Assembly (NCBI GenBank): GCA_028292405.1
Contig: JAQGMJ010000050.1
Coordinates: 1-33,893 of the forward strand
DNA: 33,893 nucleotides
Direction: 5' to 3'
From: Betaproteobacteria bacterium
GTDB lineage: Bacteria; Pseudomonadota; Gammaproteobacteria; Burkholderiales; JAEUOS01
Of the stretch, positions 1-8,126 are shown in pieces. The position numbers were made by a program, and so were the translations under genes. Within the stretch, counting starts at the first letter, position 1, and every line of letters begins with the position of its first letter. A model generated the notes under the pieces. It ran no database searches. It saw only the letters and a list, made by a program, of their open reading frames with translations, and was not told the DNA's origin.

Positions 1-432
1 GGCGGCGGCTTTCACGGCGGCGGCGGTTTCCACGGCGGCCCGCGCTGGCGTGGCGGCTACTGGCCCGGCGCGATCATCGGCGGCGCCATCGTCGGCTCCG
101 CCTTCGCCAACTCGTATTACTACGGCCCCGGCTACAACGGCTACTACGACCCCGGCTATGCCCAGCCCGGCTACTACCCGCCGGCCGCCTACGGCCCGCC
201 GGACAGCTACGTAGAGTCCTCCGACGGCGGCGCCCCCGCCCTGCCGTACGACGGCGCCGCCGCGCCCAACTACCAGGGCGCGTACCAGGGCGCCGCCCCG
301 CCGCCGCCGCAGGCGCAGCAGCAACTGTCGATGCAGCAGCGGGTGCAGCGCCTCGATCAGATGTGCCAGCAGGGCGTGTTCACCGCGCAGGAATGTTCGC
401 AGCGCCGGCGCGAGTTGCTGAACCAGATGTAG
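1..432 (+). CDS. Gly/Tyr-rich protein with C-terminal SHOCT-like segment (5' partial)
   Basis: The frame is open from the first base of the window to a TAG at 430-432, giving 143 residues without a start, so the N-terminus lies upstream. The visible part begins with Gly/His/Phe repeats and a short hydrophobic glycine-rich stretch (WPGAIIGGAIVGSAFA, about residues 21-36). A Tyr/Gly/Pro-rich region and a Pro/Gln linker follow. The last 30 residues (from RVQRLDQMCQQG to RRRELLNQM) look like the short amphipathic SHOCT-type helix pair that often ends small envelope or oligomeric proteins. The glycine-zipper-like hydrophobic stretch suggests membrane association. Low complexity makes homology hard to judge and the function is unknown. 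A run of terminator-like hairpins follows from 486. Confidence 0.75.
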   Translation, partial: GGGFHGGGGFHGGPRWRGGYWPGAIIGGAIVGSAFANSYYYGPGYNGYYDPGYAQPGYYPPAAYGPPDSYVESSDGGAPALPYDGAAAPNYQGAYQGAAPPPPQAQQQLSMQQRVQRLDQMCQQGVFTAQECSQRRRELLNQM

Positions 433-485
433 GCAAAGCGCGGTTGCGGATCTGGGAAACCGTAGCAGGAAGACCCCACCCCCAA

Positions 486-597
486 GGCCCGGCGGCGACG
501 CCGGGCCTTTCTATTGGCCGGCGGCGACGCCGGGCCTTTCTATTGGCTGCCGGCGACGCCGGGCCTTTTCCATTCGGCCGGCCGGGACGCCGGCCTT
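486..597 (+). repeat. Four tandem terminator-like hairpins, about 30-bp period
   Basis: The first unit (486-507) is a perfect 9-bp stem, GGCCCGGCG/CGCCGGGCC, closed by a GCGA tetraloop and followed by TTTCTATT. Three further copies follow at about 517-544, 546-574 and 577-600, each a GCCGG..CCGGC hairpin followed by a short T run. The units look like duplicated rho-independent terminators of the upstream gene. The fourth copy is the most diverged. No gene is visible between 433 and 689. Confidence 0.8.
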
Positions 598-689
598 CAT
601 CGGTGGACGGGTTCGCCTCGAATGCGCCGCCGTAGTACGATGGCGGCAACCATTGTCATTGCCGAATCGCCACTGCCGCTTTTCGCCGC

Positions 690-1490
690 ATGCGCAGAAA
701 AAAACAACAAACACTCGCCCCTCCCGCTCAAGCAGAAACGCGCCGCCTCGCCGGCATGGCGCGGCTGCCGGCGCGGGCTGGTCTGGTGCGAGGTGGTCTG
801 GCGCGGGTTTGTCTAGTGCTTTGTGCGGCCCTGGCCCTTGCGCTGTGCAAGCCGGCGGCGGCGCAGTCCATCGAGCGCATCGACATGCCGGAAGGCAGCA
901 TCAGGCTGATCGTCCCCGCCGGCCAGTGCGCCATCGAGCGCGACACCGAAGACGGCCGGCGCATGTATGCGCTGGCGCAGCGGATGCAGACGACCAAGAT
1001 ATTGCTGCTCTACGCCGGCTGCGGCGACCCGCGGCGCATCGCCGGGGTGCGCTCCGGCTTCGACCTGAAGGAGTACGGCGTCTACTCGGTGCCGCAGCAA
1101 AACGGCGTGCCGTTCAAGGAAAGCAAGAGCGCGACCCGCGAGGAACTGATCGATGGCTACGCCAAGGTGTTCCCCCCGCTCGACGGCGCGGTGATCGCGC
1201 GCCTGGCGCAGCCGCGCGCGCAGGCCGAAGGAGCCGCGCCCGGCAAGCTTGCGATCGGCACGCTGGAGCGCGACGCCAACGCGCTGTACCTCGGCGTGTC
1301 GGCCGATGCCGGTGCCGCGCAGGGCGCGGGGCCGGCGCCGCGAAAGTGGTCGGTGGCGGCGCTCACGCTGATCAAGGGCTACATGATCTCGCACACCCTC
1401 AGCGGCGAACCCGCGCAGGGCGCGCCCTTCGCCGCAATGCTGGCGCGGCAGGAGAACGTTGCGGCTTTGCTGGTGGAGGCCAACCGGTAG
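690..1490 (+). CDS. Secreted or periplasmic protein of unknown function
   Basis: The 266-residue frame has a hydrophobic stretch (VCLVLCAALALALC) followed by KPAAAQS, a plausible signal peptidase I site (AAA-QS). An internal ATG at 756 would give a shorter and more normal signal-peptide n-region, so the start is uncertain. Neither site has a convincing Shine-Dalgarno sequence. The mature part has two separated cysteines (in GQCAIE and AGCGDP) that could form a disulfide. I do not recognise a domain. The next gene begins about 130 bp downstream. Codon use and the export signal favour a real gene. Confidence 0.65.
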   Translation: MRRKKQQTLAPPAQAETRRLAGMARLPARAGLVRGGLARVCLVLCAALALALCKPAAAQSIERIDMPEGSIRLIVPAGQCAIERDTEDGRRMYALAQRMQTTKILLLYAGCGDPRRIAGVRSGFDLKEYGVYSVPQQNGVPFKESKSATREELIDGYAKVFPPLDGAVIARLAQPRAQAEGAAPGKLAIGTLERDANALYLGVSADAGAAQGAGPAPRKWSVAALTLIKGYMISHTLSGEPAQGAPFAAMLARQENVAALLVEANR

Positions 1491-1617
1491 CGCGCCGCCG
1501 GGCGGGCGAGGCCCCGCTGTTCGACAAGGCGCAGGCGCGTACTGGTGCGGCGCGGATGAGCATCGCCGTTTTTACACTCACTCCAATTAACTTAACCCCA
1601 AATAATTCCAATAATCC

Positions 1618-2493
1618 ATGCAACCGACCCATGCCGAACTGAGTGAACGCTTCGAGTCGATGAGCGACGAGGAATTGCAGCGGCGCGCCGGCGGCGGCGG
1701 GCTGACCGAGCTGGCGCAGCAAGTGGCGGATGAGGAATTGCGCCGCCGCGGCATGGCCGTGCCCGCGCCTGTTGCCGCGCCGGCGGAGCAGGCGGCGCAG
1801 GCGCCTACCGGGGCCGTCGAGTACGTGATGGTCGGGCGCTACTTCGGTTCGCTGGAGGCGCAGACGCTGCGCGGGCGGCTGGAGGCGGAGGGCATTCCGG
1901 TGCTGCTGGGCAACGCCAATCATGCGCAGGCCATCGAGTTGCTTTCGCCGGTGATCGGCGGCATCCGCCTGGAGGTGCCCGTGCATCACGCGGCGCAGGC
2001 GCGCGCGCTGCTGGAGGAAATCCATGCCGGCAAGCTGACGCTGGAGACTGTGGAAGGCGTGGAGGGTGTGGAGGGTGGGGAGGGCGCGGAGCGGGCGCTG
2101 GCGGAATCGGGCGAAGCCGTCCTTTCCACCGACCGCAAGCGCCTGCGCGAACTGGCCGTCGCCGGGCTGGTGGTGGCGTGGGGCGCCTTCATGGTTTTCG
2201 TCACGGCCCTGCAGGTGCTAGCGGTGTCGCGCACCGACCCGCGATTCGCGCTGGCCAATTACTGGCCCGACCTGTTCACCGTGCTGTACCTGGCGGCGGG
2301 CGTGCTGCTGGCGATGCGCAGCCGATGGTCGATCCTGCTGTTCGCCGCGCACCTGGTCTGCACCGTGGGCCTGGGGGCGTTTTACTATGTCGAAGACCTG
2401 CACAGCATGGGCAGCGTGCTCTACGGCGGCGCCTCCACCGGGCTGATCATCTACTACGCGATCTACCTGCTGGGCCAGGGAAGGCTGCGCTAG
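1618..2493 (+). CDS. DUF2007-like membrane protein with VEG tandem repeat
   Basis: The protein has 291 residues. The N-terminal third contains a coiled segment (ELSERFESMSDEELQRR). Residues about 63-138 (EYVMVGRYFGSLEAQTLRGR onwards, through IPVLLGNANHAQ and GGIRLEVPVHHAAQA) match the DUF2007 'putative signal transducing protein' fold, a small ACT-like domain. A low-complexity linker follows, with three VEG triplets then GEG (nucleotides about 2050-2091). The C-terminal part has about four hydrophobic helices (GLVVAWGAFMVFVTALQVLA, LFTVLYLAAGVLLAM, ILLFAAHLVCTVGLGAFYYV, GLIIYYAIYLLG), so it is an inner-membrane protein. The ATG at 1618 follows an AT-rich stretch (1570-1617). DUF2007 proteins have no settled biochemical role. 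Confidence 0.8.
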   Translation: MQPTHAELSERFESMSDEELQRRAGGGGLTELAQQVADEELRRRGMAVPAPVAAPAEQAAQAPTGAVEYVMVGRYFGSLEAQTLRGRLEAEGIPVLLGNANHAQAIELLSPVIGGIRLEVPVHHAAQARALLEEIHAGKLTLETVEGVEGVEGGEGAERALAESGEAVLSTDRKRLRELAVAGLVVAWGAFMVFVTALQVLAVSRTDPRFALANYWPDLFTVLYLAAGVLLAMRSRWSILLFAAHLVCTVGLGAFYYVEDLHSMGSVLYGGASTGLIIYYAIYLLGQGRLR

Positions 2494-2763
2494 GGACGGC
2501 CGCGCCAGGGGCGGCGGCGCTTCAGGTGAATATGAAGTATTAGATTTACCACCGCGCAATTGCGTAAAATGGTTCCGGCGAGCGACAGCCGGGCGACGAA
2601 GCCGGGCGGGGCATTGCGAGCAGTCGGCCGGGCATCGAAAAAAACATCAAGTCCCCGCGGCGGCGGCCTCAAATGCGCAAAAGAAATGCGCAAGGGAAAT
2701 TCGCGGGTGCGGACGCCGGGCGTCCGCGCATGTTGATGGTGTCGCAATCGCTCCAGGCCGGCC
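2494..2763. other. Intergenic region upstream of the sensor kinase
   Basis: This 270-bp gap contains an AT-rich patch (2526-2570) that may hold a promoter. It also contains a perfect 7-bp hairpin, GCGGACG/CGTCCGC, at 2709-2727, some 37 bp before the kinase start. No coding signal is seen. Confidence 0.4.
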
Positions 2764-5106
2764 ATGTTGTCGAAGCTCTTCAGTTCCATCAGCCTTAAAT
2801 GGCGCGCCGCCTGCGTGATGACCCTGCTGGCGCTGTGCGTGCTGCTGCTGTCGAGCCTAGTGCAGCGGCACTACGCCCGCGCCGACCTGCGCCAGGCGAT
2901 CGCCGACCAGCAGGCCGCGCTGGTGACGCGGGTGGCCGGCGAGCTGGACGCCAAACTCGACACCGCCTTGCAGATGCTGCAGCGTACCGCCGAGGCGATG
3001 CCGGCGCAGGCGCTGGAGGCGGCAAACACGCCGGCGGCGATCCGCGAGCATTTCCGCGCCCGCCGCGCGCTGTTCGTGGTGTTCGACGACATCTATGTGT
3101 ATTCGCCGCAGGGGCGGGTGCTGGGCAATTTCGAGATTTTCGCCAATACCGATTTCTCGGTGGCCGACCGCCCGCACTTCAAGTATGCGCTGGCCACCGG
3201 CAAGCCGGTCATCTCAGAGCCTTTCATCGGCCGGGTGCTGGGCGAGCCGATCGTCCAGGTGACGGTGCCGGTGCTCGACCGCAACGGCCGGGTGATCGCG
3301 GTGCTGGGCGGCATCCTGCGCCTGTACCGGAAGAACTTTCTCGCCGACCTGGGCGGCGCGAAGGTCGGGCGCTCCGGCTATTTCGTCATCCTCAGCAAGG
3401 GCCCCGCGCCGGTCTACGTGGTGCACCCGGACCGCAAGAAGATCATGCAGCCGCGCCCGCCGGCCAATACCCCCGAGGTGAGCCGGGCGCTGGCCGGCGA
3501 CGAGGCGCCGGCCGAGGGCGTGGCCGTCGGCGGCGCGCGCATGCTCTACGCCTTCCGCTCGCTGCGCCAGGTCGACTGGCTGCTGGTGGCGGCGGTGCCC
3601 ACCGAAGAGGTGTTCGCGCCGCTGGTGCGCGCCGAGGAACGGCTGGCCGTCATCGGTACGGTGCTGGCGCTGTTGATGCTGCCGCTGTTCTGGTGGATCA
3701 GCTGGATCTTCCTCGGGCCGCTGACGGCGCTGCGCGACAAGATGGAGCGCATGCGCGCCGGTGCCGTGGGCAACAGCGAACCCGACCCGGTGCTGGCGCG
3801 GCGCGGCGACGAGATCGGCGCGCTGGCGCGTTCCTTCGACCGGCTGTTCGCCGAGCGCCGCGCCGCCGAGCGCGCCCTGTCGCTGGCGCGCGAGCGCCTC
3901 GCCACCATCCTCAACAACCTGCCGGTGGTGGTGGCCCACCTCGACCCGCAGGAGCGCTACCTGTTCGTCAACGACCGCTTCACCCAGTGGCACGGCGTGC
4001 CGGTGGCCGAGGCGATCGGGCGCACCCCGCGCGAGGTGCTGGGCGAGCGGGCGTATGAAAGCATCGGCCCGAAGCACCAGATGGTGCTTACCGGCAGCCG
4101 GGTGCAATACCGGCGGCAGATCATGCTCGACGGCCGCGAGGGCTGGATCGACGTCATCCTGCTGCCCGACTTCGGCGCCGACGACACCCTCACCGGCTTT
4201 TACGTCGTCGCCACCGATGTCACCGACCGCAAGCTCGGCGAAGACCGCCAGCGCGCCTTCAGCGAAGAGCTGGCCGCGCGGGTGGAAGAGCGCACCCGCG
4301 AGCTGCAGGAGAGCAACCGCGAGCTGGAAACCTTTGTCTACTCGGTGGCGCACAACTTCCGCGCGCCGCTGCGCGCGATCAACGGCTACGGCGCGCTGGT
4401 GGCCGAAGACGCCGCCGGCCTGGCGGAAGAAAAGCGCGAGCTGCTCAAGCGCATGCGCGACTCCAGCACCCAGCTGGCGCGCCTGATCGACGGTCTCTTG
4501 CGCCTGGCCAACGTGCGCAAGCTGCCGCTGCAGCCGCAAACCGTCGACGTCAGCGCGCTGGCGCGCACGCTGCTCGAGGGCCTCGCCGCCGGCGAGCCGC
4601 AGCGGCGCCTGCGCGCCGAGATCGAGCCCGGCCTCACCGCGCACGGCGACCCGGAGCTGCTGCGCCAGGTGCTGGCCGAACTGCTCGGCAACGCCTGGAA
4701 ATTCGGCGCCTTTCGCCACATCCTGGAAATCGGCGTCGGCGCCGTACGCGAGGCCGGCGAGGCCGGGGCGAACGATGAGGGCCGCGAGGGACGCGAGGGC
4801 CACGAGGGTCACGAGGGCCACGAGGGCCGCGAGGGCCGCGAGGGCCGCGAGGGTCACGAGAGCGGCTTCTACGTGCGCGACAACGGCTGCGGCTTCGACG
4901 CCGCGCTGGCCGACAAACTGTTCGTGCCCTTCAGCCGGCTGCATGGGGTCGAGGACTTTCCGGGCAACGGCATCGGCCTGGCGCTGGTGCAGCGCATCGT
5001 CCAGCGCCATGGCGGCAGCGTGCGCGCGCAGGGCAGCCCGGACCTCGGCGCCTGCCTGATTTTCACCCTCGGGCCGCGCGCCGGCCAGCCGCCTCCCGCC
5101 GGCTAG
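2764..5106 (+). CDS. Membrane sensor histidine kinase (Cache-HAMP-PAS-HisKA-HATPase)
   Basis: The protein has 780 residues. Transmembrane helix 1 is about residues 15-33. A periplasmic double-Cache-like region follows (DIYVYSPQGRVLGNFEIF; FVILSKGPAPVYVVHPD). Helix 2 is about 300-320 (VIGTVLALLMLPLFWWISWI). Then come HAMP (about 320-372), PAS (about 385-495, ending FYVVATDVTDRKLGEDRQ) and HisKA with phospho-acceptor His530 in SVAHNFRAPLRAI. The HATPase domain has an N-box around Asn643 (LLGNAWKFG), a G1 box DNGCGFD (706-712) and a G2 box GNGIGLALV (about 734). Nine EG(R/H) triplets (about residues 672-698) sit between the N and G1 boxes. No receiver domain is seen, so the partner regulator is elsewhere. 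An HD-GYP gene follows in the same direction and may share the signalling pathway. Start ATG 2764 has only a weak ribosome site. Confidence 0.9.
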   Translation: MLSKLFSSISLKWRAACVMTLLALCVLLLSSLVQRHYARADLRQAIADQQAALVTRVAGELDAKLDTALQMLQRTAEAMPAQALEAANTPAAIREHFRARRALFVVFDDIYVYSPQGRVLGNFEIFANTDFSVADRPHFKYALATGKPVISEPFIGRVLGEPIVQVTVPVLDRNGRVIAVLGGILRLYRKNFLADLGGAKVGRSGYFVILSKGPAPVYVVHPDRKKIMQPRPPANTPEVSRALAGDEAPAEGVAVGGARMLYAFRSLRQVDWLLVAAVPTEEVFAPLVRAEERLAVIGTVLALLMLPLFWWISWIFLGPLTALRDKMERMRAGAVGNSEPDPVLARRGDEIGALARSFDRLFAERRAAERALSLARERLATILNNLPVVVAHLDPQERYLFVNDRFTQWHGVPVAEAIGRTPREVLGERAYESIGPKHQMVLTGSRVQYRRQIMLDGREGWIDVILLPDFGADDTLTGFYVVATDVTDRKLGEDRQRAFSEELAARVEERTRELQESNRELETFVYSVAHNFRAPLRAINGYGALVAEDAAGLAEEKRELLKRMRDSSTQLARLIDGLLRLANVRKLPLQPQTVDVSALARTLLEGLAAGEPQRRLRAEIEPGLTAHGDPELLRQVLAELLGNAWKFGAFRHILEIGVGAVREAGEAGANDEGREGREGHEGHEGHEGREGREGREGHESGFYVRDNGCGFDAALADKLFVPFSRLHGVEDFPGNGIGLALVQRIVQRHGGSVRAQGSPDLGACLIFTLGPRAGQPPPAG
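4777..4857 (+). repeat. Coding 9-bp tandem repeat (9 copies) inside a kinase ATPase domain
   Basis: Nine consecutive units of GAGGG(C/A/T)C(G/A)C encode Glu-Gly-Arg or Glu-Gly-His. The period is a multiple of three, so gain or loss of units keeps the frame. The array lies between the N-box and the G1 box, where the other kinase in this window has an unrelated longer insertion, so the loop seems to tolerate extra length. Confidence 0.95.
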
Positions 5107-5326
5107 CTGCCCCTGGCCGGCCAGCCTCGCGCCGCGCTCGCGGCCGCGTGCACCGCAACGGCGCGCCGTGCGGAAATGCCGCCTATTTCACGGGATTGAC
5201 CGGCGCGCCGCGGCGTATGCTGATGGTCGCGATAACGCTTGGGGCCGGCCCCGCGAGAGACGCCGCCAGGGCGTCTCGGACCGCCCCTGGATTGTGAATA
5301 AACGAGACATCGCCTGCCGATTTGCC

Positions 5327-6547
5327 ATGCTGAAAAAAGTATCTGTCACCGAATTGCGCCCGGGCATGTTCCTGCACAAGCTGTGCGGGCCGTGGACCCA
5401 GCACCCGTTCTGGCGCACCAGCTTCACGCTGAACGACGCGGCGCAGATCCGCCAGTTGCAGGGCAGCGGCATCACCGAAGTGTGGATCGATGCCGAACGC
5501 GGGCTCGACGTTGCCGCGCCGGCGCCGGCCCCGGCGGCGGCGCAAGCACCCGCACCAACACAAGCCGCCGCCGCGGCGCCCGCCCCGGTGCGCGCCGCCG
5601 CCCCGCAGCGCGTCAGCATCGCCGATGAAATGGGCCGCGCGCGCAAGATCTGCGACGCCGCCGCTGAAGCCGTCACCGCCATGTTCAGCGAAGTGCGCAT
5701 GGGCCGCGCCGTTTCCAGCGCCGCCGCCGCCGCGCTGGTGGCCGACATTTCCGCTTCGGTGCGCCGCAATCCGGACGCCCTCATCAGCCTGGCGCGCCTG
5801 AAGACCGCCGACAGCTATACCTATTTGCATTCCGTGGCCGTCTGCGGCCTGATGGTGGCGCTGGCCGGCAAGCTCGGCCTCTCCGAGGAACAGACGCGCG
5901 AAGCCGGCCAGGCCGGGCTGATGCACGACATGGGCAAGGCCTTGATGCCGCTGGATGTGCTCAACAAGCCCGGCAAGCTGACCGACGCCGAGTTCACCAT
6001 CATCAAGGGCCACCCGGCGGAAGGCCACCGCATCCTCCAGCAAAGCGGCGGCGCCAGCGAGGCGGTGCTCGACGTCTGCCTGCATCACCACGAGAAAATG
6101 GACGGCAGCGGCTACCCCGAGGGCGCCAAGGGCGAAGAAATCAGCCTCTACGCGCGCATGGGCGCGGTGTGCGACGTCTATGACGCCATCACCTCGAACC
6201 GCGCCTACAAGCCGGGCTGGGAGCCGGGCGAGTCGATCCGCCGCATGGCCGAGTGGCACGGGCACTTCGATGCGCGCGTGTTCCAGGCTTTCGTCGGCTG
6301 CATCGGCATTTACCCCACCGGCTCGCTGGTGCGGCTTTCTTCGGGACGGCTGGCGGTGGTGCTCGAGCAGGGCAGCGCCTCGCTGTTGAAACCGGTGGTG
6401 CGGGTGTTCTTTTCCACCAAGTCGAAAATGCAGATCGTGCCGGAGCGCATCGACCTGGCGCAGTCGGGCGTCACCGAAAAAATTGTCGCGGTGGAAGACC
6501 GCGATGTATGGGGCATCACCCATCTGGAGAGGTTCTGGGCGGAGTAG
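5327..6547 (+). CDS. HD-GYP domain c-di-GMP phosphodiesterase with DUF3391 N-terminus
   Basis: The protein has 406 residues from ATG 5327. The frame stays open further upstream, but MLKKVSVTELRPGMFLHKL is the usual beginning of DUF3391-HD-GYP proteins, so this start is preferred. The DUF3391 region covers residues about 1-60, followed by an Ala/Pro linker (about 63-100). The HD-GYP catalytic core is complete: HD at H200-D201, with K204 in HDMGK; the GHP histidine; HHHEK at 253-257; and DGSGYP at 259-264. This predicts hydrolysis of cyclic di-GMP, lowering the signal that favours biofilm formation, in the cytoplasm. No transmembrane helix is seen. It follows the sensor kinase by 220 bp, with a hairpin (GAGACGCC/GGCGTCTC, 5257-5277) between them. 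A 7-bp tandem array begins about 20 bp past its stop. Confidence 0.92.
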   Translation: MLKKVSVTELRPGMFLHKLCGPWTQHPFWRTSFTLNDAAQIRQLQGSGITEVWIDAERGLDVAAPAPAPAAAQAPAPTQAAAAAPAPVRAAAPQRVSIADEMGRARKICDAAAEAVTAMFSEVRMGRAVSSAAAAALVADISASVRRNPDALISLARLKTADSYTYLHSVAVCGLMVALAGKLGLSEEQTREAGQAGLMHDMGKALMPLDVLNKPGKLTDAEFTIIKGHPAEGHRILQQSGGASEAVLDVCLHHHEKMDGSGYPEGAKGEEISLYARMGAVCDVYDAITSNRAYKPGWEPGESIRRMAEWHGHFDARVFQAFVGCIGIYPTGSLVRLSSGRLAVVLEQGSASLLKPVVRVFFSTKSKMQIVPERIDLAQSGVTEKIVAVEDRDVWGITHLERFWAE

Positions 6548-6567
6548 TGGTACCCGACGTAGTCGAT

Positions 6568-6703
6568 AGCCGGTAGCCGATAGCCGCTAACCGCTAGCCG
6601 ATAGCCGCTAGCCGACAGCCGACAGCCGACAGCCGACAGCCGATAGCCGATAGCCGAAGCTGCCGAAGCTGCCGAAAGTGCCGAAGCCCCCGAAGCTGCC
6701 GCA
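6568..6703. repeat. Compound tandem array: 13 x 7 bp then 5 x 9 bp
   Basis: From 6568 to 6658 there are 13 units of AGCCGAT/AGCCGAC-type heptamers (variants AGCCGGT, AGCCGCT, AACCGCT, AGCCGAA). From 6659 to 6703 five 9-mers follow, of type GCTGCCGAA. The two arrays share the GCCGA core and appear to have arisen from one another. They fill most of the gap between the HD-GYP gene and the next gene. Confidence 0.95.
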
Positions 6704-6822
6704 TTCACGTTACGTCTCGCCTTGACGGCGTCCTCCTACCCCGGCGCGGCAAGCGCGCCGACAGATGCCGCCCCAGGCGGGCGCGATTATCGCGGCCTTG
6801 TCCCTGCTCCCAAGGCCGCGCC

Positions 6823-8109
6823 GTGTTGTCACGCAAAGGGCTGGTTGCCGTCTCCGTCATCGCCACCGCCATCGTGGTGGTGACGGCGCTCAACTGGAGC
6901 CTGTCGGAAAAGCGCGTCGACCCGGTGGTGGAGACGCTCTATACGGTGCAGGACCCGCAATTTTTACGCAGCATGGGCGCGATGCTCGGGCCGCCGCTGC
7001 TGCCGGGCAACCGCGTGCGGGGCTTGCGCAACGGCGACGAGATTTTTCCGGCGATGCTGGCGGCCATTCGCGGCGCGAAACGCAGCATCAACTTCGAAAG
7101 CTATATCTACTGGTCCGGCCGGACCGGGCGCGACTTCGCCGACGCGCTGGCCGAGCGCGCGCGCGCCGGGGTCAAGTGCCATGTGCTGATCGACTGGGTC
7201 GGCAGCGAAAAGATCAGTGCAGATCTCTTGAACGAAATGAAGCAGGCGGGGGTGGAAGTCCGCCGCTACAACCCGCCGCACTGGTATAAGCTCGCGCGCC
7301 TGAACAACCGCACCCACCGCAAGATACTGGTGGTCGATGGCCGCACCGGCTTTACCGGCGGCGTCGGCATCGCCGACTTGTGGAGCGGCCACGCGCAGGA
7401 CCCCGAGCACTGGCGCGACAGCCACTTCCAGATCGACGGCCCGGCGGTGGCGCAGATGCAATCGGCCTTCGACGACAACTGGTCGGAAGTCACCGGCGAA
7501 GTGCTGCACGGCGAAGCCTACTTCCCGGCGCTTGTTCCCGAGGGCGCCCCGGCAGGCACGCAAATGGCGCAGATGTTCATCAGCTCGCCCGGCGGCGGCG
7601 GCGAGAGCATGCAACTGATGTACCTGCTGTCGATCGCGGCGGCGGCGAAAAACATCCGCATCGCCAATTCGTATTTCGTGCCCGACGACGCCACCGTCGC
7701 CACCCTGGTCGCCGCGCTCGGCCGTGGCGTGAAGGTGCAGATCATCGTGCCCGGCCCGGTGATCGACTCGCAACCGGTGCGCAGCGCCTCCAAGGGACGC
7801 TGGGGGCCGCTGCTGCGCGCCGGCGCGGAGATTTCGGAATACCAGCCCACCATGTTCCACTGCAAGGTGATGGTGGTCGACGATCTCTGGACTTCGGTGG
7901 GCTCGACCAACTTCGACAACCGTTCCTTCGCCATCAACGACGAGGCCAACCTCAACATCTACGACCGCGAGTTCGCGCGCCAGCAGATCGCGGTGTTCGG
8001 CGACGACCTGGCGCATGCGCGGCGCGTCACGCTGGAGGAGTGGGAGCACCGGCCCTGGCGCGAGCGGGCGATGGAGATGATTTCGAGTCCGGTGGGAGAG
8101 CAGCTTTAG
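6823..8109 (+). CDS. Cardiolipin synthase-like phospholipase D family protein
   Basis: The protein has 428 residues starting at GTG 6823. One N-terminal hydrophobic helix (GLVAVSVIATAIVVVTALNW) anchors it in the inner membrane. Two HKD motifs are present: HRKILVVDG with His165 and HCKVMVVDD with His346, the latter followed by GSTNFDNRSFAINDEANL, which is typical of bacterial cardiolipin synthases. The expected reaction is phosphatidyl transfer between lipids, or a related PLD-type transfer through a phosphohistidine. The length fits the ClsB/ClsC-like group with one anchor rather than the two-helix ClsA type. The protein downstream is convergent, only 17 bp away, and unrelated. Substrate specificity cannot be read from the sequence. 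Confidence 0.88.
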   Translation: MLSRKGLVAVSVIATAIVVVTALNWSLSEKRVDPVVETLYTVQDPQFLRSMGAMLGPPLLPGNRVRGLRNGDEIFPAMLAAIRGAKRSINFESYIYWSGRTGRDFADALAERARAGVKCHVLIDWVGSEKISADLLNEMKQAGVEVRRYNPPHWYKLARLNNRTHRKILVVDGRTGFTGGVGIADLWSGHAQDPEHWRDSHFQIDGPAVAQMQSAFDDNWSEVTGEVLHGEAYFPALVPEGAPAGTQMAQMFISSPGGGGESMQLMYLLSIAAAAKNIRIANSYFVPDDATVATLVAALGRGVKVQIIVPGPVIDSQPVRSASKGRWGPLLRAGAEISEYQPTMFHCKVMVVDDLWTSVGSTNFDNRSFAINDEANLNIYDREFARQQIAVFGDDLAHARRVTLEEWEHRPWRERAMEMISSPVGEQL

Positions 8110-8126
8110 GCGGCGGGCACGCGGCC

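Noticed and set aside
3214..5010. A 598-codon antisense frame opposite the sensor kinase
   Set aside because: It is the antisense shadow of a high-GC gene with clear kinase motifs on the plus strand.
5257..5277. Hairpin before the HD-GYP gene considered as a c-di-GMP riboswitch
   Set aside because: It is a simple 8-bp stem-loop without the conserved GEMM core.
5168..5326. Upstream extension of the HD-GYP gene
   Set aside because: The extension is not hydrophobic or conserved-looking, and the usual DUF3391 N-terminus begins at 5327.
6310..6708. Minus-strand frame encoding repeated GYRLSAV-like peptides
   Set aside because: It is only the translation of the 7-bp array and the antisense end of the HD-GYP gene.
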